DNA from: Deltaproteobacteria bacterium
Lineage (GTDB): Bacteria; Myxococcota_A; Polyangia; HGW-17
Reading direction: 5' to 3'
Assembly: GCA_016937155.1 (NCBI GenBank)
Contig: JAFGWM010000011.1
Location: 1-64,000 of the forward strand
Length of the DNA: 64,000 nt
Shown here: positions 47,653 to 57,211 of the stretch, one piece after another
Layout: each line of letters begins with the position of its first letter
Numbering within the stretch: position 1 is the stretch's first letter
Made by a program: the position numbers and the translations under genes
The notes under the pieces: model-generated
Told to the model about the DNA's origin: nothing
The model's input: only the letters and a program-made list of their open reading frames with translations
Databases searched by the model: none

Positions 47653-48308
47653 TTTTTGTGTGAGTGCCTGATTATGCTTCCTTCGCACATGTATATAATA
47701 TCTTCAGCTATATTGACAGCAAGGTCGCCAACTCTTTCAAGATTTCTGGAAATTCCCATCATGTGGATATAGATATCAAGTTTTTCCACTGATTTCAGTA
47801 TTGAGCTTTCAACAGTGGAGTACATTTCCCTGTTTAAAGTGTCCAGAGTATCATCCATGATTCTGACTTTATGTGCTCTTTCCGGTGCGGTTTCACTGAG
47901 GGCATCAAAACATTCCTTGAGCATCAGTATTGCGGTCTCAGACATTTTTCTAAAGTTATAAGGAATAGTGGTTTTTTCATTCTCAGCTAGAAAGATTGCT
48001 TTTTCAGCTATATTGGAAGCAAGATCTCCAATCCGCTCAAGATCATTGTTCATTTTTAAAATAGCAACTATTAACCTGAGGTCCCCTGCTACTGGCTGAT
48101 AGAGTGCAAGAACTTTCAGGCACTCTTCCTCAAGTTCAACTTCAGTTAGATCTATTTTTCGATCATTTTCAATTACCATTTGAGCCAGATCGGTGTTTCT
48201 GGTCAGAACTGCTTCCACTGCGAGGGAAACACTTTCTTCCACCATACTTTCGATTGTATAAAGCTGGTTGAGCAGCTCATTCATTTCTTTTTTCAGCCTG
48301 AGTGGCAT
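47640..48308 (-). CDS. phoU: Phosphate uptake regulator PhoU
   Basis: This 222-residue protein has two PhoU helical bundles, each with the metal-binding pattern E/D-x3-D (LERIGDLASNIAE near residue 90, LERVGDLAVNIAE near residue 190). PhoU links the Pst transporter to the PhoR/PhoB signalling pair. It is the last gene of the porin-pstSCAB-phoU group. Its end overlaps top6A on the other strand by 13 bases. Confidence 0.95.
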   Translation of the reverse strand: MPLRLKKEMNELLNQLYTIESMVEESVSLAVEAVLTRNTDLAQMVIENDRKIDLTEVELEEECLKVLALYQPVAGDLRLIVAILKMNNDLERIGDLASNIAEKAIFLAENEKTTIPYNFRKMSETAILMLKECFDALSETAPERAHKVRIMDDTLDTLNREMYSTVESSILKSVEKLDIYIHMMGISRNLERVGDLAVNIAEDIIYMCEGSIIRHSHKNQSR

Positions 48309-48346
48309 GTTTAAATCCTTTCATTTACCTGTCACAGATCAGTACC

Positions 48347-49129
48347 CTAACTGAAGGATCCGGTGATATATTCTTCAGTCTTTTTTTCAATCGGGTTTGT
48401 AAAAAGTGTTCTTGTGTTATTGAATTCCACAATATATCCCTTATAAAAAAATGCAGTATAATCACTGATACGGGCAGCCTGCTGCATATTGTGGGTAACT
48501 ATCACTATGGTATATTTTCCACGCAATGAATCCACAAGTTCTTCAATTGCCGAAGTGGCAACTGGATCAATGGCACTTGTTGGTTCATCCATTAAAAGGA
48601 TTTCCGGTTCCACAGCTATGGCTCTGGCAATGCATAATCTTTGTTGCTGGCCTCCGCTTAATGCTAGTGCACTTTTAGATGTTATATCTTTTACTTCATC
48701 CCATAAAGCAGCCTGTTTTAAAGCTTTTTCAACCCTTAAGGAAAGTTCTTTTCTTTTTATTTTATAATGAAGTCTGATTCCATAAGCGACATTATCGAAA
48801 ATAGACATGGGAAAGGGTGTGGGTTTTTGGAAAATCATTCCGACCTTTTTTCTTAACTCAAGGGTATCAATCTGGTTTTCCAGAATATTGATTCCATCAA
48901 GCACCACTTTGCCTTCAGCTCTCTGATTGGGATAAAGTTCAAAAATGCGGTTATAAATTCTCAAATGAGTTGATTTTCCGCATCCACTGGGTCCAATGAT
49001 GGAAGTGACTTTCCCTCTGTGAATATTAAGATTGTTATCAAACAGAACTTTGTTTGCTCCATAAAAAAATGAAAGATTTTCAGTAGATATGGCGTAAGTG
49101 GAATCATCGGATAAATTGTTTCTGTTCAT
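48347..49129 (-). CDS. pstB: Phosphate ABC transporter ATP-binding protein
   Basis: This 260-residue ATPase has Walker A GPSGCGKS, the signature [16 protein letters not shown], Walker [13 protein letters not shown] and the His-loop [10 protein letters not shown]. It matches PstB of the high-affinity phosphate transporter. The gene is 47 bases after pstA and 38 bases before phoU. Confidence 0.97.
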   Translation of the reverse strand: MNRNNLSDDSTYAISTENLSFFYGANKVLFDNNLNIHRGKVTSIIGPSGCGKSTHLRIYNRIFELYPNQRAEGKVVLDGINILENQIDTLELRKKVGMIFQKPTPFPMSIFDNVAYGIRLHYKIKRKELSLRVEKALKQAALWDEVKDITSKSALALSGGQQQRLCIARAIAVEPEILLMDEPTSAIDPVATSAIEELVDSLRGKYTIVIVTHNMQQAARISDYTAFFYKGYIVEFNNTRTLFTNPIEKKTEEYITGSFS

Positions 49130-49176
49130 AAAATATTAGACTCCCTGAAAATAACAAAACAGTTGAGGATCTGATT

Positions 49177-50046
49177 TTATTTGTATTTATTTAATCTGTC
49201 AGAAAAGAGCATCCTTGTCCCAATAGTAATAATAAGAACTCCTCCCATTATCAAAAGAGATGCTCCCCATGCTATCTGCACCAGATCATTATAGGGCTGA
49301 GGAGCATAGTTATAAATTGTCATTGTAAGATTTGCAGTGTCGCTGTTAAGATTTTCCGGCCAGAACTGACTGAATCTTGCAGTAAAAATCAATGGTGCAG
49401 TTTCTCCACTGACCCTTGCAATGGAAAGTAAAACTCCAGTAATCATACCCGATTTTGCTGCACGGAAAAGGATTGAGACGGTAATTTTCCATCGTGGTGT
49501 TCCCAGGGCCAAAGCACTTTCCCTGAGGGTGTCAGGGACCATTCTGAGCATATCTTCGGTTGTTCTGGATATAACAGGAACCATTATGATACTCAGAGCT
49601 AATGCACCGGCAATTCCACTGCCGTGTTTTATGCGTGTAATTATAAGAGCATAAATAAAAATTCCGATAATAATTGATGGAACTCCCATAAGAATGTTTA
49701 CACCGAAACGAATGACTTTTCCTAAAATAGTATCCCGACCCCATTCACTGAGATAAACACCAGCACTTACACCTACAGGGATACCGATAATACTGCTGAT
49801 GAGAGTGATCATCAGTGTTCCATAAATGGCATTTTTCACCCCTCCACCCTTGATGCCAGCGGGACGCATATTTTCAGTGAAAAAATCTATGTTAATTGCG
49901 TCAATACCCTTGATAAACACATCTTTAATAATTATGAAAAGTATAAAAAGACCAAGGAATGCCATGAGAATACTAATTATTTTTAGTAGTTTTTCTCCTG
50001 CTTTCCTTCTGAATAAAGATTTTGCCGGAAGCTCTCTGATACTCAA
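49177..50046 (-). CDS. pstA: Phosphate ABC transporter permease PstA
   Basis: This permease has about six transmembrane helices and the EAA-like loop LRESALALGTPRWKITVSILFRAA. It forms the membrane channel together with PstC. I chose TTG 50046, which overlaps the pstC stop and has AGGAG 7 bases upstream, giving 289 residues. The alternative is a GTG at 50085, inside pstC, with no clear ribosome site. The protein is otherwise typical. Confidence 0.92.
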   Translation of the reverse strand: MSIRELPAKSLFRRKAGEKLLKIISILMAFLGLFILFIIIKDVFIKGIDAINIDFFTENMRPAGIKGGGVKNAIYGTLMITLISSIIGIPVGVSAGVYLSEWGRDTILGKVIRFGVNILMGVPSIIIGIFIYALIITRIKHGSGIAGALALSIIMVPVISRTTEDMLRMVPDTLRESALALGTPRWKITVSILFRAAKSGMITGVLLSIARVSGETAPLIFTARFSQFWPENLNSDTANLTMTIYNYAPQPYNDLVQIAWGASLLIMGGVLIITIGTRMLFSDRLNKYK

Positions 50047-50969
50047 TTCAGTGCTCCTGATTTTTTTGCAATTCTTTGTATCCACCAGTTTGAAGCTAAC
50101 TGCATGATTATTGTGATAGCAAACAGTATCAGTGCCAGTTCCATTAGTACCCCATAAAATAATGGTTGATCTGCTGCCTCACCAAAATCATTAGCCAGAG
50201 TGGATGCAATGGTATTTCCTTCTCTGAATATCTCAGTCGTGAAATTATGACCGTTACCGATAACAAAAGTAACGGCCATAGTTTCGCCGACTGCTCTTCC
50301 GAGCCCCAGAAAAGTTGCTCCCACAAGCCCCCTGAGTGAAGCAACAAGGGTTATATCTCTGGTAACCTCCCATCTGGTTGCCCCCATTCCAAAACCTGAT
50401 TCTTTTAAAACAGGATTAACCATTTTAAACACATCTCTCATCACTGAAGTGATGTAAGGTATGATCATTACAGAAAGTATTACACCGGCAGTGAAAACTC
50501 CCTGTCCCCCAATGACTTTTCCTCCGAATACAAACCAGAGAAATTTTATATTCTGGAATGCGGGAATTATATTTTTTTCCAGAAATGGTGCCAGAACGAA
50601 AAGTCCCCACATTCCGTAGACTATACTTGGAATTGCAGCGAGTAGCTCTATCGCAAATCCAACTGATGTGCTGAGAATTGGAGGTGAATATTCCACCAAA
50701 AAGAGGGCTATCATGATACTTAATGGAAGTGCAATAAGAAGGGCAATAACAGTGCTTACAAGAGTACCGAAAATACTGCTTGCAGCACCGAAATTTCCTT
50801 GAACCGGATTCCAGTCCGCTGAAAACAGGAAGCCGAAACCGAAACGGGAGAATGATTGAAAACTGGAAATTATCAGTATGATAAATATCCCCGCAAGAAC
50901 TGTCAGAATAAAAATTCCACTAAGTGCTGTTATACTATGAAATATTTTATCTGACTTTATTTTAGGCAA
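50043..50969 (-). CDS. pstC: Phosphate ABC transporter permease PstC
   Basis: This 308-residue permease has six transmembrane helices and the EAA-like loop LKESGFGMGATRWEVTRDITL. It pairs with PstA. It follows pstS by 37 bases and overlaps the start of pstA. Confidence 0.95.
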   Translation of the reverse strand: MPKIKSDKIFHSITALSGIFILTVLAGIFIILIISSFQSFSRFGFGFLFSADWNPVQGNFGAASSIFGTLVSTVIALLIALPLSIMIALFLVEYSPPILSTSVGFAIELLAAIPSIVYGMWGLFVLAPFLEKNIIPAFQNIKFLWFVFGGKVIGGQGVFTAGVILSVMIIPYITSVMRDVFKMVNPVLKESGFGMGATRWEVTRDITLVASLRGLVGATFLGLGRAVGETMAVTFVIGNGHNFTTEIFREGNTIASTLANDFGEAADQPLFYGVLMELALILFAITIIMQLASNWWIQRIAKKSGALN

Positions 50970-51006
50970 TTTGGTACTCCTGCATATCTGTTACAGGCCG
51001 GTTAAA

Positions 51007-52035
51007 TTATTTTACTGTGAGTGTTTTCCATTGTTTTTCAACAAGCCTGACTACTTTGGATGGCATAGGAACATAATGTAGTTTTTTTGCACTTTCGCCT
51101 CCATTTTCATAACACCATTTGAAATAGGATGTGAGTGCCTTTATTTTCCCTTTGTCCGGTTGAACCCTGTGAATAAGGATGAATGTTGCCCCTGTAATGG
51201 GCCAGGAATCTTCACCATTTTGATCAGTCAAAACCACTCTGAATCCTGGTGTCTTTTCCCATTCGGCATTTGCTGCTGCTGCCTGAAAGCTACTGGAAGA
51301 TGGTTTTACGAATTTTCCTGATTTATTTCTGATCAGTGTGAATGGTATGGAATTCTGCAGTGAATATGCATATTCCACATAACCTATGGAGTTTTTGATT
51401 TTTTTTATGTTAGCGGCAACGCCCTCATTTCCTTTTCCTCCAATTCCACATGGCCAACTGACGGCTTTTCCGGTACCTGTATTTTTCTTCCACACCGGAC
51501 TGACTTTACTAAGATAATTTGTAAATATCCATGTGGTGCCACTACCATCAGCTCTGTGGATAGTATTTATTTCTTCATCAGGCAGCTTCAGTGTCGGATT
51601 GATTTTTACTATTTCATGATCATTCCACTTTTTCACTTTGCAACTGAATATTCCAGAAATGATTTCAGGTGTCAGTTTCAGTTCACCGGTTTTAATTCCC
51701 GGAATGTTAAACACAACAACAACTCCACCCATAAGCATGGGGAACTGCATGAGACCATGTTTATCCAGTTCTTCAACTTTAAGTGGTTTATCACTTGCTC
51801 CAAAATCAACAGTTTTCTTTTTTATCTGAGCAATTCCAGCTCCACTACCAACACTCTGATAATTAATCTGAATATTTGTTTTCTGATGGTATTCATAAGC
51901 CCATTTTGAGTAGGCGGGAAAAGGAAATGATGCTCCGGCTCCGGATAGATTTTTTCCTGATACTGAGCCTTTTGTGTTGCAACCATATGATAAAGCTGCA
52001 AATGCAATTAAAACTGTGACTGCATAGATTTTCAT
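51007..52035 (-). CDS. pstS: Phosphate-binding lipoprotein PstS
   Basis: This 342-residue binding protein has a lipobox (SYGC, Cys19, then NTKGS), the phosphate-site signature GAGASFPFP near the N-terminus, and HRADGSGTTWIFTNYLSK. It delivers phosphate to PstCA. Unlike the Cys-rich surface lipoproteins in this window, its lipid Cys is not followed by DDD, consistent with a periplasmic place. Confidence 0.96.
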   Translation of the reverse strand: MKIYAVTVLIAFAALSYGCNTKGSVSGKNLSGAGASFPFPAYSKWAYEYHQKTNIQINYQSVGSGAGIAQIKKKTVDFGASDKPLKVEELDKHGLMQFPMLMGGVVVVFNIPGIKTGELKLTPEIISGIFSCKVKKWNDHEIVKINPTLKLPDEEINTIHRADGSGTTWIFTNYLSKVSPVWKKNTGTGKAVSWPCGIGGKGNEGVAANIKKIKNSIGYVEYAYSLQNSIPFTLIRNKSGKFVKPSSSSFQAAAANAEWEKTPGFRVVLTDQNGEDSWPITGATFILIHRVQPDKGKIKALTSYFKWCYENGGESAKKLHYVPMPSKVVRLVEKQWKTLTVK

Positions 52036-52129
52036 CTGAAACCTCCGTATAGTACAATTTACTGGATGAGTTAATATCTTCTGATTATGAGATTATTGTT
52101 AAGAAATTATAAAATTTCCAAGAAAACGC

Positions 52130-53275
52130 CTAATATTTGAAAAATGTGCTTAGGAATAAAGCACTTTTATTACTTCCATCTCCGCCAAATTTTGTATTGG
52201 ATTCCATCTGATAGTTTATAGCCAGCGCAAGCTTTTTACAGGGAGTCCAACTGATTCCTGCCACCAGTCTGGTCCATGTATCATCTGTATCACGATTTGA
52301 ATCGGTAAATATTCCATATGTTCCAAACAGTGCCAGATTTCTGTATTTCAATGCTAAATATGGGGAAATAACCATGGAGCCCTTATCTCCATCCTGACCG
52401 TTTTTAATCATCATGAATTCTACAAGTGCATCCACCATAGGGTGATTGAATCCCAGTGCACCACCAAATACGAATCTTCTGAAATCTTCAGTTACTGTTC
52501 CATCATCTAACTGATAGCCATCAGTTCCAAAATACAGATGAACAGCAAGTTTACTGAATATATGTTTTTTATCCGCTACTGGTTTTATAGTTATTCTTGT
52601 TTCAAAAAGGTTTGAGATAATCTCCTCTCCAGGGGCAGGGTCCTTGTACCCATTACCGTTGAAAATACCGGCGGTGATGTCCACAATACCTCCAATGAAT
52701 TTTCCGTTCCATGTTACTCCGGTATCGGCACTTGGAAAAAGCCCGAAATGATCCATGGAGGACTTCATTACATAACGGTACGACATGGTTTTGTCCATCG
52801 TTCCCACCCATACACGTGGTTGCTGTCCGAAGACAATACTATGATTTTCTGTAAGTAAAGTTTTAAAATAGGCATATTTTATATATCCTAGGAGAGGGTC
52901 ATGATCTGCCTGTTCAATGTCACCCATGTAGTTGCCGAAATCCAGAGTTGATCTTGCACTGAGCCATGAAGAAAGTTTAGTTTTGGCAGTCAGATATACT
53001 CTTGTGACATTGAATGTGCTTTCCTTTATATCATTTCCGCCGTTTTCCTCATTTCTCAGATCCATGTTCCAGTTTCCATGAAATTCACCACTGATTTTTA
53101 CACGTGATTTTTCTTTTTTGTTATTTTTGTACCCGGTGTTTTTTATTCCACGGGAAACATCATCATTTACTGTGGTTGCGGGTTTTGCCCCTGGTTCTCC
53201 TGGTAGTGTCTGGGCCATTGATGCCGACCCAAGGTACATTGATGCGATTAAAATTCCAGCCAGATTTTTTATCAT
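52130..53275 (-). CDS. Porin, phosphate-selective OprP/OprO-like
   Basis: The 381-residue protein has a Sec signal peptide (split near SMAQ). Alternating strands follow, and it ends in FFKY, an aromatic C-terminal residue expected for outer-membrane barrels. The N-terminal part SGEFHGNWNMDLR, SARSTLDFGNYMGDIEQA and FGQQPRVWVG fits the phosphate/polyphosphate-selective porin family. Its place just upstream of pstS in the same direction supports a role in phosphate entry. GGGAGGT precedes the ATG. Direct repeats at 53333-53365 may be a regulator site. Confidence 0.82.
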   Translation of the reverse strand: MIKNLAGILIASMYLGSASMAQTLPGEPGAKPATTVNDDVSRGIKNTGYKNNKKEKSRVKISGEFHGNWNMDLRNEENGGNDIKESTFNVTRVYLTAKTKLSSWLSARSTLDFGNYMGDIEQADHDPLLGYIKYAYFKTLLTENHSIVFGQQPRVWVGTMDKTMSYRYVMKSSMDHFGLFPSADTGVTWNGKFIGGIVDITAGIFNGNGYKDPAPGEEIISNLFETRITIKPVADKKHIFSKLAVHLYFGTDGYQLDDGTVTEDFRRFVFGGALGFNHPMVDALVEFMMIKNGQDGDKGSMVISPYLALKYRNLALFGTYGIFTDSNRDTDDTWTRLVAGISWTPCKKLALAINYQMESNTKFGGDGSNKSALFLSTFFKY

Positions 53276-53332
53276 TTTTACCTCCCGGTTATTACCCTTT
53301 TGCTGGGTAACAGTTGAGAGATTTCATACATG

Positions 53333-53365
53333 TGAAAGATGAGTAATGTATAAATGAACTGTGAG
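53333..53365 (-). promoter_or_regulatory. Direct repeat upstream of the porin-pst operon
   Basis: On the plus strand TGAAAGATGAG (53333-53343) and TGAACTGTGAG (53355-53365) agree at 8 of 11 bases and are 22 bases apart, two helical turns. Such spacing suits a PhoB-type dimer on direct repeats, but the bases do not match the E. coli Pho box well. Confidence 0.3.
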
Positions 53366-53460
53366 AATTATGTAAAAAGCAGCTTTTCTCCGGATGATTA
53401 CCGGAAAACATACCATCTGGATTTACCTGCTGGTAATTTCTATCAGGGCAAATTCTAAAT

Positions 53461-53480
53461 ACACTAAAACAACTTAGTGT
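53461..53480. promoter_or_regulatory. Inverted repeat upstream of the UDP-sugar dehydrogenase
   Basis: ACACTAA and TTAGTGT form a perfect 7-bp inverted repeat with a 6-base spacer, about 95 bases before ATG 53574. It could be an operator or a leader hairpin; nothing else supports a choice. Confidence 0.3.
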
Positions 53481-53573
53481 GAATTTCAGTTCTCATTAAG
53501 GAAAAATAATTTGTGGAATATTTCACCCGTTATGCTAGGAATGCCTGTTTACTATAAAGAACCGGAGGCGTTT

Positions 53574-54890
53574 ATGCTTAGAGAGAAAATTGTAGATAAA
53601 ACGGCAATAGTAGGTGTTGTAGGTCTTGGTTATGTTGGACTCCCACTTGTTATCGAGTTTGGCAACAAGGGATTTACTGTTTTGGGTTTTGATATTGATC
53701 CTAAAAAGGTCAAACTTTTAATGGAACATAAAAGTTATATAAAGCACATCAGTGCAGATAAAACAGCTAAACTCATAGATGAAAAAAGATTTATACCAAC
53801 TTCAGATTATTCAAGAATTTCTGAATGTGATGCAATTTTAATCTGTGTACCCACTCCTCTGAATCACCACCGTGAGCCTGACATGAGCTATGTTGTCTCC
53901 ACCTGTGAGAGTATTTCACCATATCTTAGAAAGGGCCAACTGGTTTCACTGGAAAGTACGACCTATCCCGGGACCACAGATGAGCTTGTAAAAGAAATAT
54001 TTGAAAGAAACAATCTTGTGGCTGGAAAGGATTTTTATCTTGTTTATTCTCCTGAGAGGGAGGATCCGGGGAACAAGGATTTCAGTACTTCAACTATTCC
54101 CAAGGTGGTGGGAGCAATGACACCTGAGGGACTTGAAAATGCAGTGGCACTCTATGATGCTATCATTGGAAAAACTGTTCCGGTCTCCAGTACCAGAGCT
54201 GCTGAGCTTACAAAACTGCTGGAAAATATTTACAGAAATATAAATATCGCCCTGGTCAATGAGCTTAAAATGCTTTGCGATAGGATGAATGTAAATATAT
54301 GGGAAGTTATAGATGCCGCTTCCACAAAACCATTTGGTTTCCATGCTTTTTATCCGGGTCCCGGCCTTGGTGGCCACTGTATTCCAATAGATCCGTTTTA
54401 TCTCACATGGAAAGCAAGGGAATATGATTTTCAGACTAAATTTATCGAGCTGGCAGGGGAAATTAATAATAACGTGACTTATTTTGTGGTTCAAAAAGTT
54501 ATGGATGCACTGAATCATTCAAAAAAATCCATCAATGGTTCGAAAATCCTTATGCTTGGAATGGCTTATAAAAAAGATATAGATGATCTTAGAGAATCAC
54601 CTTCACTGAAACTTCTCGAACTTTTGCGTGAAAAAGGTGCTAGTGTTGAATATAATGATCCTTATATTCCATCGGTTCCTAAAGTAAGTCCCATGAGAAA
54701 TTATGACTTTCATCTACAGAGTGTTGAGCTTACTCCGGAGAACATTGCTTCTTATGACCTTGTTCTGATAGTTACAGATCACAGTGATTATGATTATTCA
54801 GAGATAGTTGAAAATGCCCGCATAGTTGTGGATACAAGAAATGCCACTAAGAATGTTAAAATCTCAAGGGATAAAATTTTTATGGCTTAA
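53574..54890 (+). CDS. UDP-sugar 6-dehydrogenase (UDP-GlcNAc type, WbpA/WecC-like)
   Basis: This enzyme oxidises the C6 hydroxyl of a UDP-sugar to a carboxylate with two NAD+, supplying uronic acids for surface polysaccharide. The 438-residue protein has the NAD site VVGLGYVGLPL, catalytic Cys269 in GPGLGGHCIPIDP, and a C-terminal UDP-binding domain. It looks closer to the UDP-N-acetylhexosamine group than to UDP-glucose dehydrogenase, but I cannot prove the substrate. ATG 53574 follows GGAGG by 5 bases; a longer frame from TTG 53511 is less likely. A DUF4091 lipoprotein gene follows 23 bases later. Confidence 0.88.
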   Translation: MLREKIVDKTAIVGVVGLGYVGLPLVIEFGNKGFTVLGFDIDPKKVKLLMEHKSYIKHISADKTAKLIDEKRFIPTSDYSRISECDAILICVPTPLNHHREPDMSYVVSTCESISPYLRKGQLVSLESTTYPGTTDELVKEIFERNNLVAGKDFYLVYSPEREDPGNKDFSTSTIPKVVGAMTPEGLENAVALYDAIIGKTVPVSSTRAAELTKLLENIYRNINIALVNELKMLCDRMNVNIWEVIDAASTKPFGFHAFYPGPGLGGHCIPIDPFYLTWKAREYDFQTKFIELAGEINNNVTYFVVQKVMDALNHSKKSINGSKILMLGMAYKKDIDDLRESPSLKLLELLREKGASVEYNDPYIPSVPKVSPMRNYDFHLQSVELTPENIASYDLVLIVTDHSDYDYSEIVENARIVVDTRNATKNVKISRDKIFMA

Positions 54891-54906
54891 CTCCTTAAAA
54901 AAGGAG
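54891..54906 (+). promoter_or_regulatory. Hairpin that hides the ribosome site of the DUF4091 gene
   Basis: CTCCTT (54891-54896) pairs perfectly with AAGGAG (54901-54906) across an AAAA loop, and AAGGAG is the ribosome site for GTG 54914. The hairpin starts at the base after the stop codon of the dehydrogenase gene. A ribosome finishing that gene would cover the left arm and open the site, so translation of the two genes should be coupled. Confidence 0.55.
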
Positions 54907-54913
54907 AACTTCT

Positions 54914-57088
54914 GTGAAAATCAAAATTCTTCCAGTTTTTCTGACAGTATTAATCAGCACATGGGGATGTGACGATGACGGTTCCAATAAAAATCCCGGT
55001 ATTAAAACTGATCAGGGTCTTTATACGTATGTGCTTTCCCAGAGTAATCAAAGACAGATATGGACTACTTCAGTTACCAATAAAGTGAGGATGGATAATC
55101 TTCCACCGGAACAAACAGGTGACATATTAAAGGTTCATATGGCCAGAAACGAGTTTGAACCACTGAAAATTATTGTTCCTCCACAAAAAGGAAGTGTCAG
55201 TGTTTCGTCAATATCCGGTCTGGAACAACTTGACTATATGGTTCAAAAAGTAGAATTCGTGGATGGATGGGAAGAAAAGTTAGTGAAGGTTTCACAAGGG
55301 GAAACAATTAATCTGTCATCTTCCCAGAATACTGTTTTGTGGATTACCTTTCATTCAATTGAATCAACTCCATCAGGAACTCAGGAAACAGTTTTATCGC
55401 TGGATTTTGGCTCTGGAGATACAGTTGATATTCCACTTGAGATTTATATTTTTGACTTTTCCCTGCCGTTGTCACCGTCTTTTCACACTCAACTGAATGT
55501 GAGTATTTCATCACTTATGTCCAGTGGAAAAACAGTTGAGGATGTGAAAACCATGCTTTTTGAGCACAAAATGACTCCTAAATCAGTAACCTGGCCCAGT
55601 TCATTCTCATACACTATCACCTGGGATAACACCTCAAATCCTAATCAGTGCTCCTCTTTTTATGATGAGGAGGACGAAGGTGCTGATTACAGTATCAGAT
55701 ATTTAGCACTAAAGTATATTTCAGGTACTGGCTGGAATGGTGTTGGTTTTCCAACTTCCATGCTGTTTCAGTTTGTGGATAATTCTACTCCCAGACCTGA
55801 CACATTTTGTGGTGTCGCCAGGGGAGACCATTATGGCACCGAAGAGTACAATCAAAACTGGGGAGAATATCTTGGATCTCTTGAAAGTTATCTCATATCC
55901 AGTAATTATATTGAAAAAACTTATTACTATGTTCAGAATGAGCCTCAAAATGATGAGGACCATAAACTTGCGGCATATCTTTGTTCTCTTGTAAGATCCT
56001 ATGCTCCAGAATTGAGAATAGCTATCAGTGAGGAGCCTAAACCTGAAATAACTGAAGATCCTGAATGGGGATGTGGATACGATATCTGGATTGCACATAT
56101 AAGAGCACTTAATGAAAGTTATGCACTGGAAAGGCAGTTGCTTGGTGAAACGCTCTGGCTTTATTCCCTTGATCATGATCCTGAACCGTATTTTAATCCA
56201 ACACTGATTGAAAATCAGGGAATTCATCAGAGAATTATTCCATGGGTGAGCTGGACTCTCAGAGCCCGGGGATGGGCATATTACGATTTTGGCAGATTTT
56301 TTATTGATGGTGAGCCCACCGTAAGAGCTTCTCTTTTTCGTGAGGGCTTTGAGGATTATGAATACCTGCGTTTAGCCAATAACGGTTTAGAACCCGATCC
56401 TGGAACTTCATATGAAGTTGATACAGCCGTTTTCAGTGCTGCATCCTCTCTTACCAGCTTCACACGTTTGCCTGATGCTCTTTTAAAACTCAGAAATGAA
56501 TTGGGTTTTTATGTTGAAGGGACTTCCACAGAGATTCCTGTTCTTGAAGATAATACTCCAACAAGACCTTCAGGTAAGTATTTTATTAATTTTCAGAATC
56601 CTTCTGGTGAACCTTCAGATGAGCCTTTAACAGATGGTACAAATAACTGGATCAAAATAGGCTGGCAACCTTTTGATTCCGAGTTGATGTATGGATGGTA
56701 CGGGGAGTTTATTGATAATACTTCAATAGCTCTCTATGGATATGATAACACCAGTGGATTCACCGAATTTGAGAAAAGTTATCTATATGATGATTATGGA
56801 AGGGACAATCTTTTTGAATTCTCTATTGAAAATGGCACTTATGAAGTTACTGTATGTGCCGGAAGGCCCGCAAGAGGATATCCCTCAGATCCACACAACG
56901 TCACAATTGAAGGTGTGAAGGTTATTGACGATGAAATCACCACAGATGAAAACCCACAGTTTACAAGGACTGTAACGGTTCAAATTACAGATGGATCGTT
57001 AAGCCTCGTATGCGGAGGTAAAAGTAATTCTACGGGACAGTATTCATATACTTTTCTATCCTACCTTGTAATAAAACCCTCTATATAA
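54914..57088 (+). CDS. Lipoprotein with DUF4091 glycoside-hydrolase-like domain
   Basis: The 724-residue protein has lipid Cys19 followed by DDDGSNKNPG. It has an N-terminal beta domain, and a central region of DUF4091 type (residues about 190-500) with YYYVQNEPQ, RARGWAYYDFG and LFREGFEDYEYLRLAN. DUF4091 proteins resemble TIM-barrel glycoside hydrolases of unknown specificity. The C-terminal 160 residues form a carbohydrate-binding-like beta domain (WIKIGWQPFD; YEVTVCAGRPARGYP). The start codon is GTG with its ribosome site hidden in a hairpin. Neighbouring sugar genes suggest a role in polysaccharide processing. Confidence 0.78.
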   Translation: MKIKILPVFLTVLISTWGCDDDGSNKNPGIKTDQGLYTYVLSQSNQRQIWTTSVTNKVRMDNLPPEQTGDILKVHMARNEFEPLKIIVPPQKGSVSVSSISGLEQLDYMVQKVEFVDGWEEKLVKVSQGETINLSSSQNTVLWITFHSIESTPSGTQETVLSLDFGSGDTVDIPLEIYIFDFSLPLSPSFHTQLNVSISSLMSSGKTVEDVKTMLFEHKMTPKSVTWPSSFSYTITWDNTSNPNQCSSFYDEEDEGADYSIRYLALKYISGTGWNGVGFPTSMLFQFVDNSTPRPDTFCGVARGDHYGTEEYNQNWGEYLGSLESYLISSNYIEKTYYYVQNEPQNDEDHKLAAYLCSLVRSYAPELRIAISEEPKPEITEDPEWGCGYDIWIAHIRALNESYALERQLLGETLWLYSLDHDPEPYFNPTLIENQGIHQRIIPWVSWTLRARGWAYYDFGRFFIDGEPTVRASLFREGFEDYEYLRLANNGLEPDPGTSYEVDTAVFSAASSLTSFTRLPDALLKLRNELGFYVEGTSTEIPVLEDNTPTRPSGKYFINFQNPSGEPSDEPLTDGTNNWIKIGWQPFDSELMYGWYGEFIDNTSIALYGYDNTSGFTEFEKSYLYDDYGRDNLFEFSIENGTYEVTVCAGRPARGYPSDPHNVTIEGVKVIDDEITTDENPQFTRTVTVQITDGSLSLVCGGKSNSTGQYSYTFLSYLVIKPSI

Positions 57089-57127
57089 TTGAGATTTTCT
57101 TTATTGCTTGAAAAGGGAAAATGTGAT

Positions 57128-57153
57128 AAAAGCCCTTCCTGAATCGGGCTTTT
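57128..57153 (+). terminator. Terminator hairpin after the DUF4091 gene
   Basis: AAAAGCCC (57128-57135) pairs with GGGCTTTT (57146-57153) across 10 bases. The four T after the GC stem are short for an intrinsic terminator, but the site sits 40 bases after the stop codon. Confidence 0.6.
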
Positions 57154-57211
57154 GCCGAAAAATACATTTAAAATCCATTTGGTTTTAAGGATATAATGAA
57201 AGGAAAACAAA

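Noticed and set aside
53511-53573. Longer N-terminus for the UDP-sugar dehydrogenase from TTG 53511
   Set aside because: ATG 53574 has GGAGG 5 bases upstream and gives the family N-terminus; the extra 21 residues have no counterpart I know.
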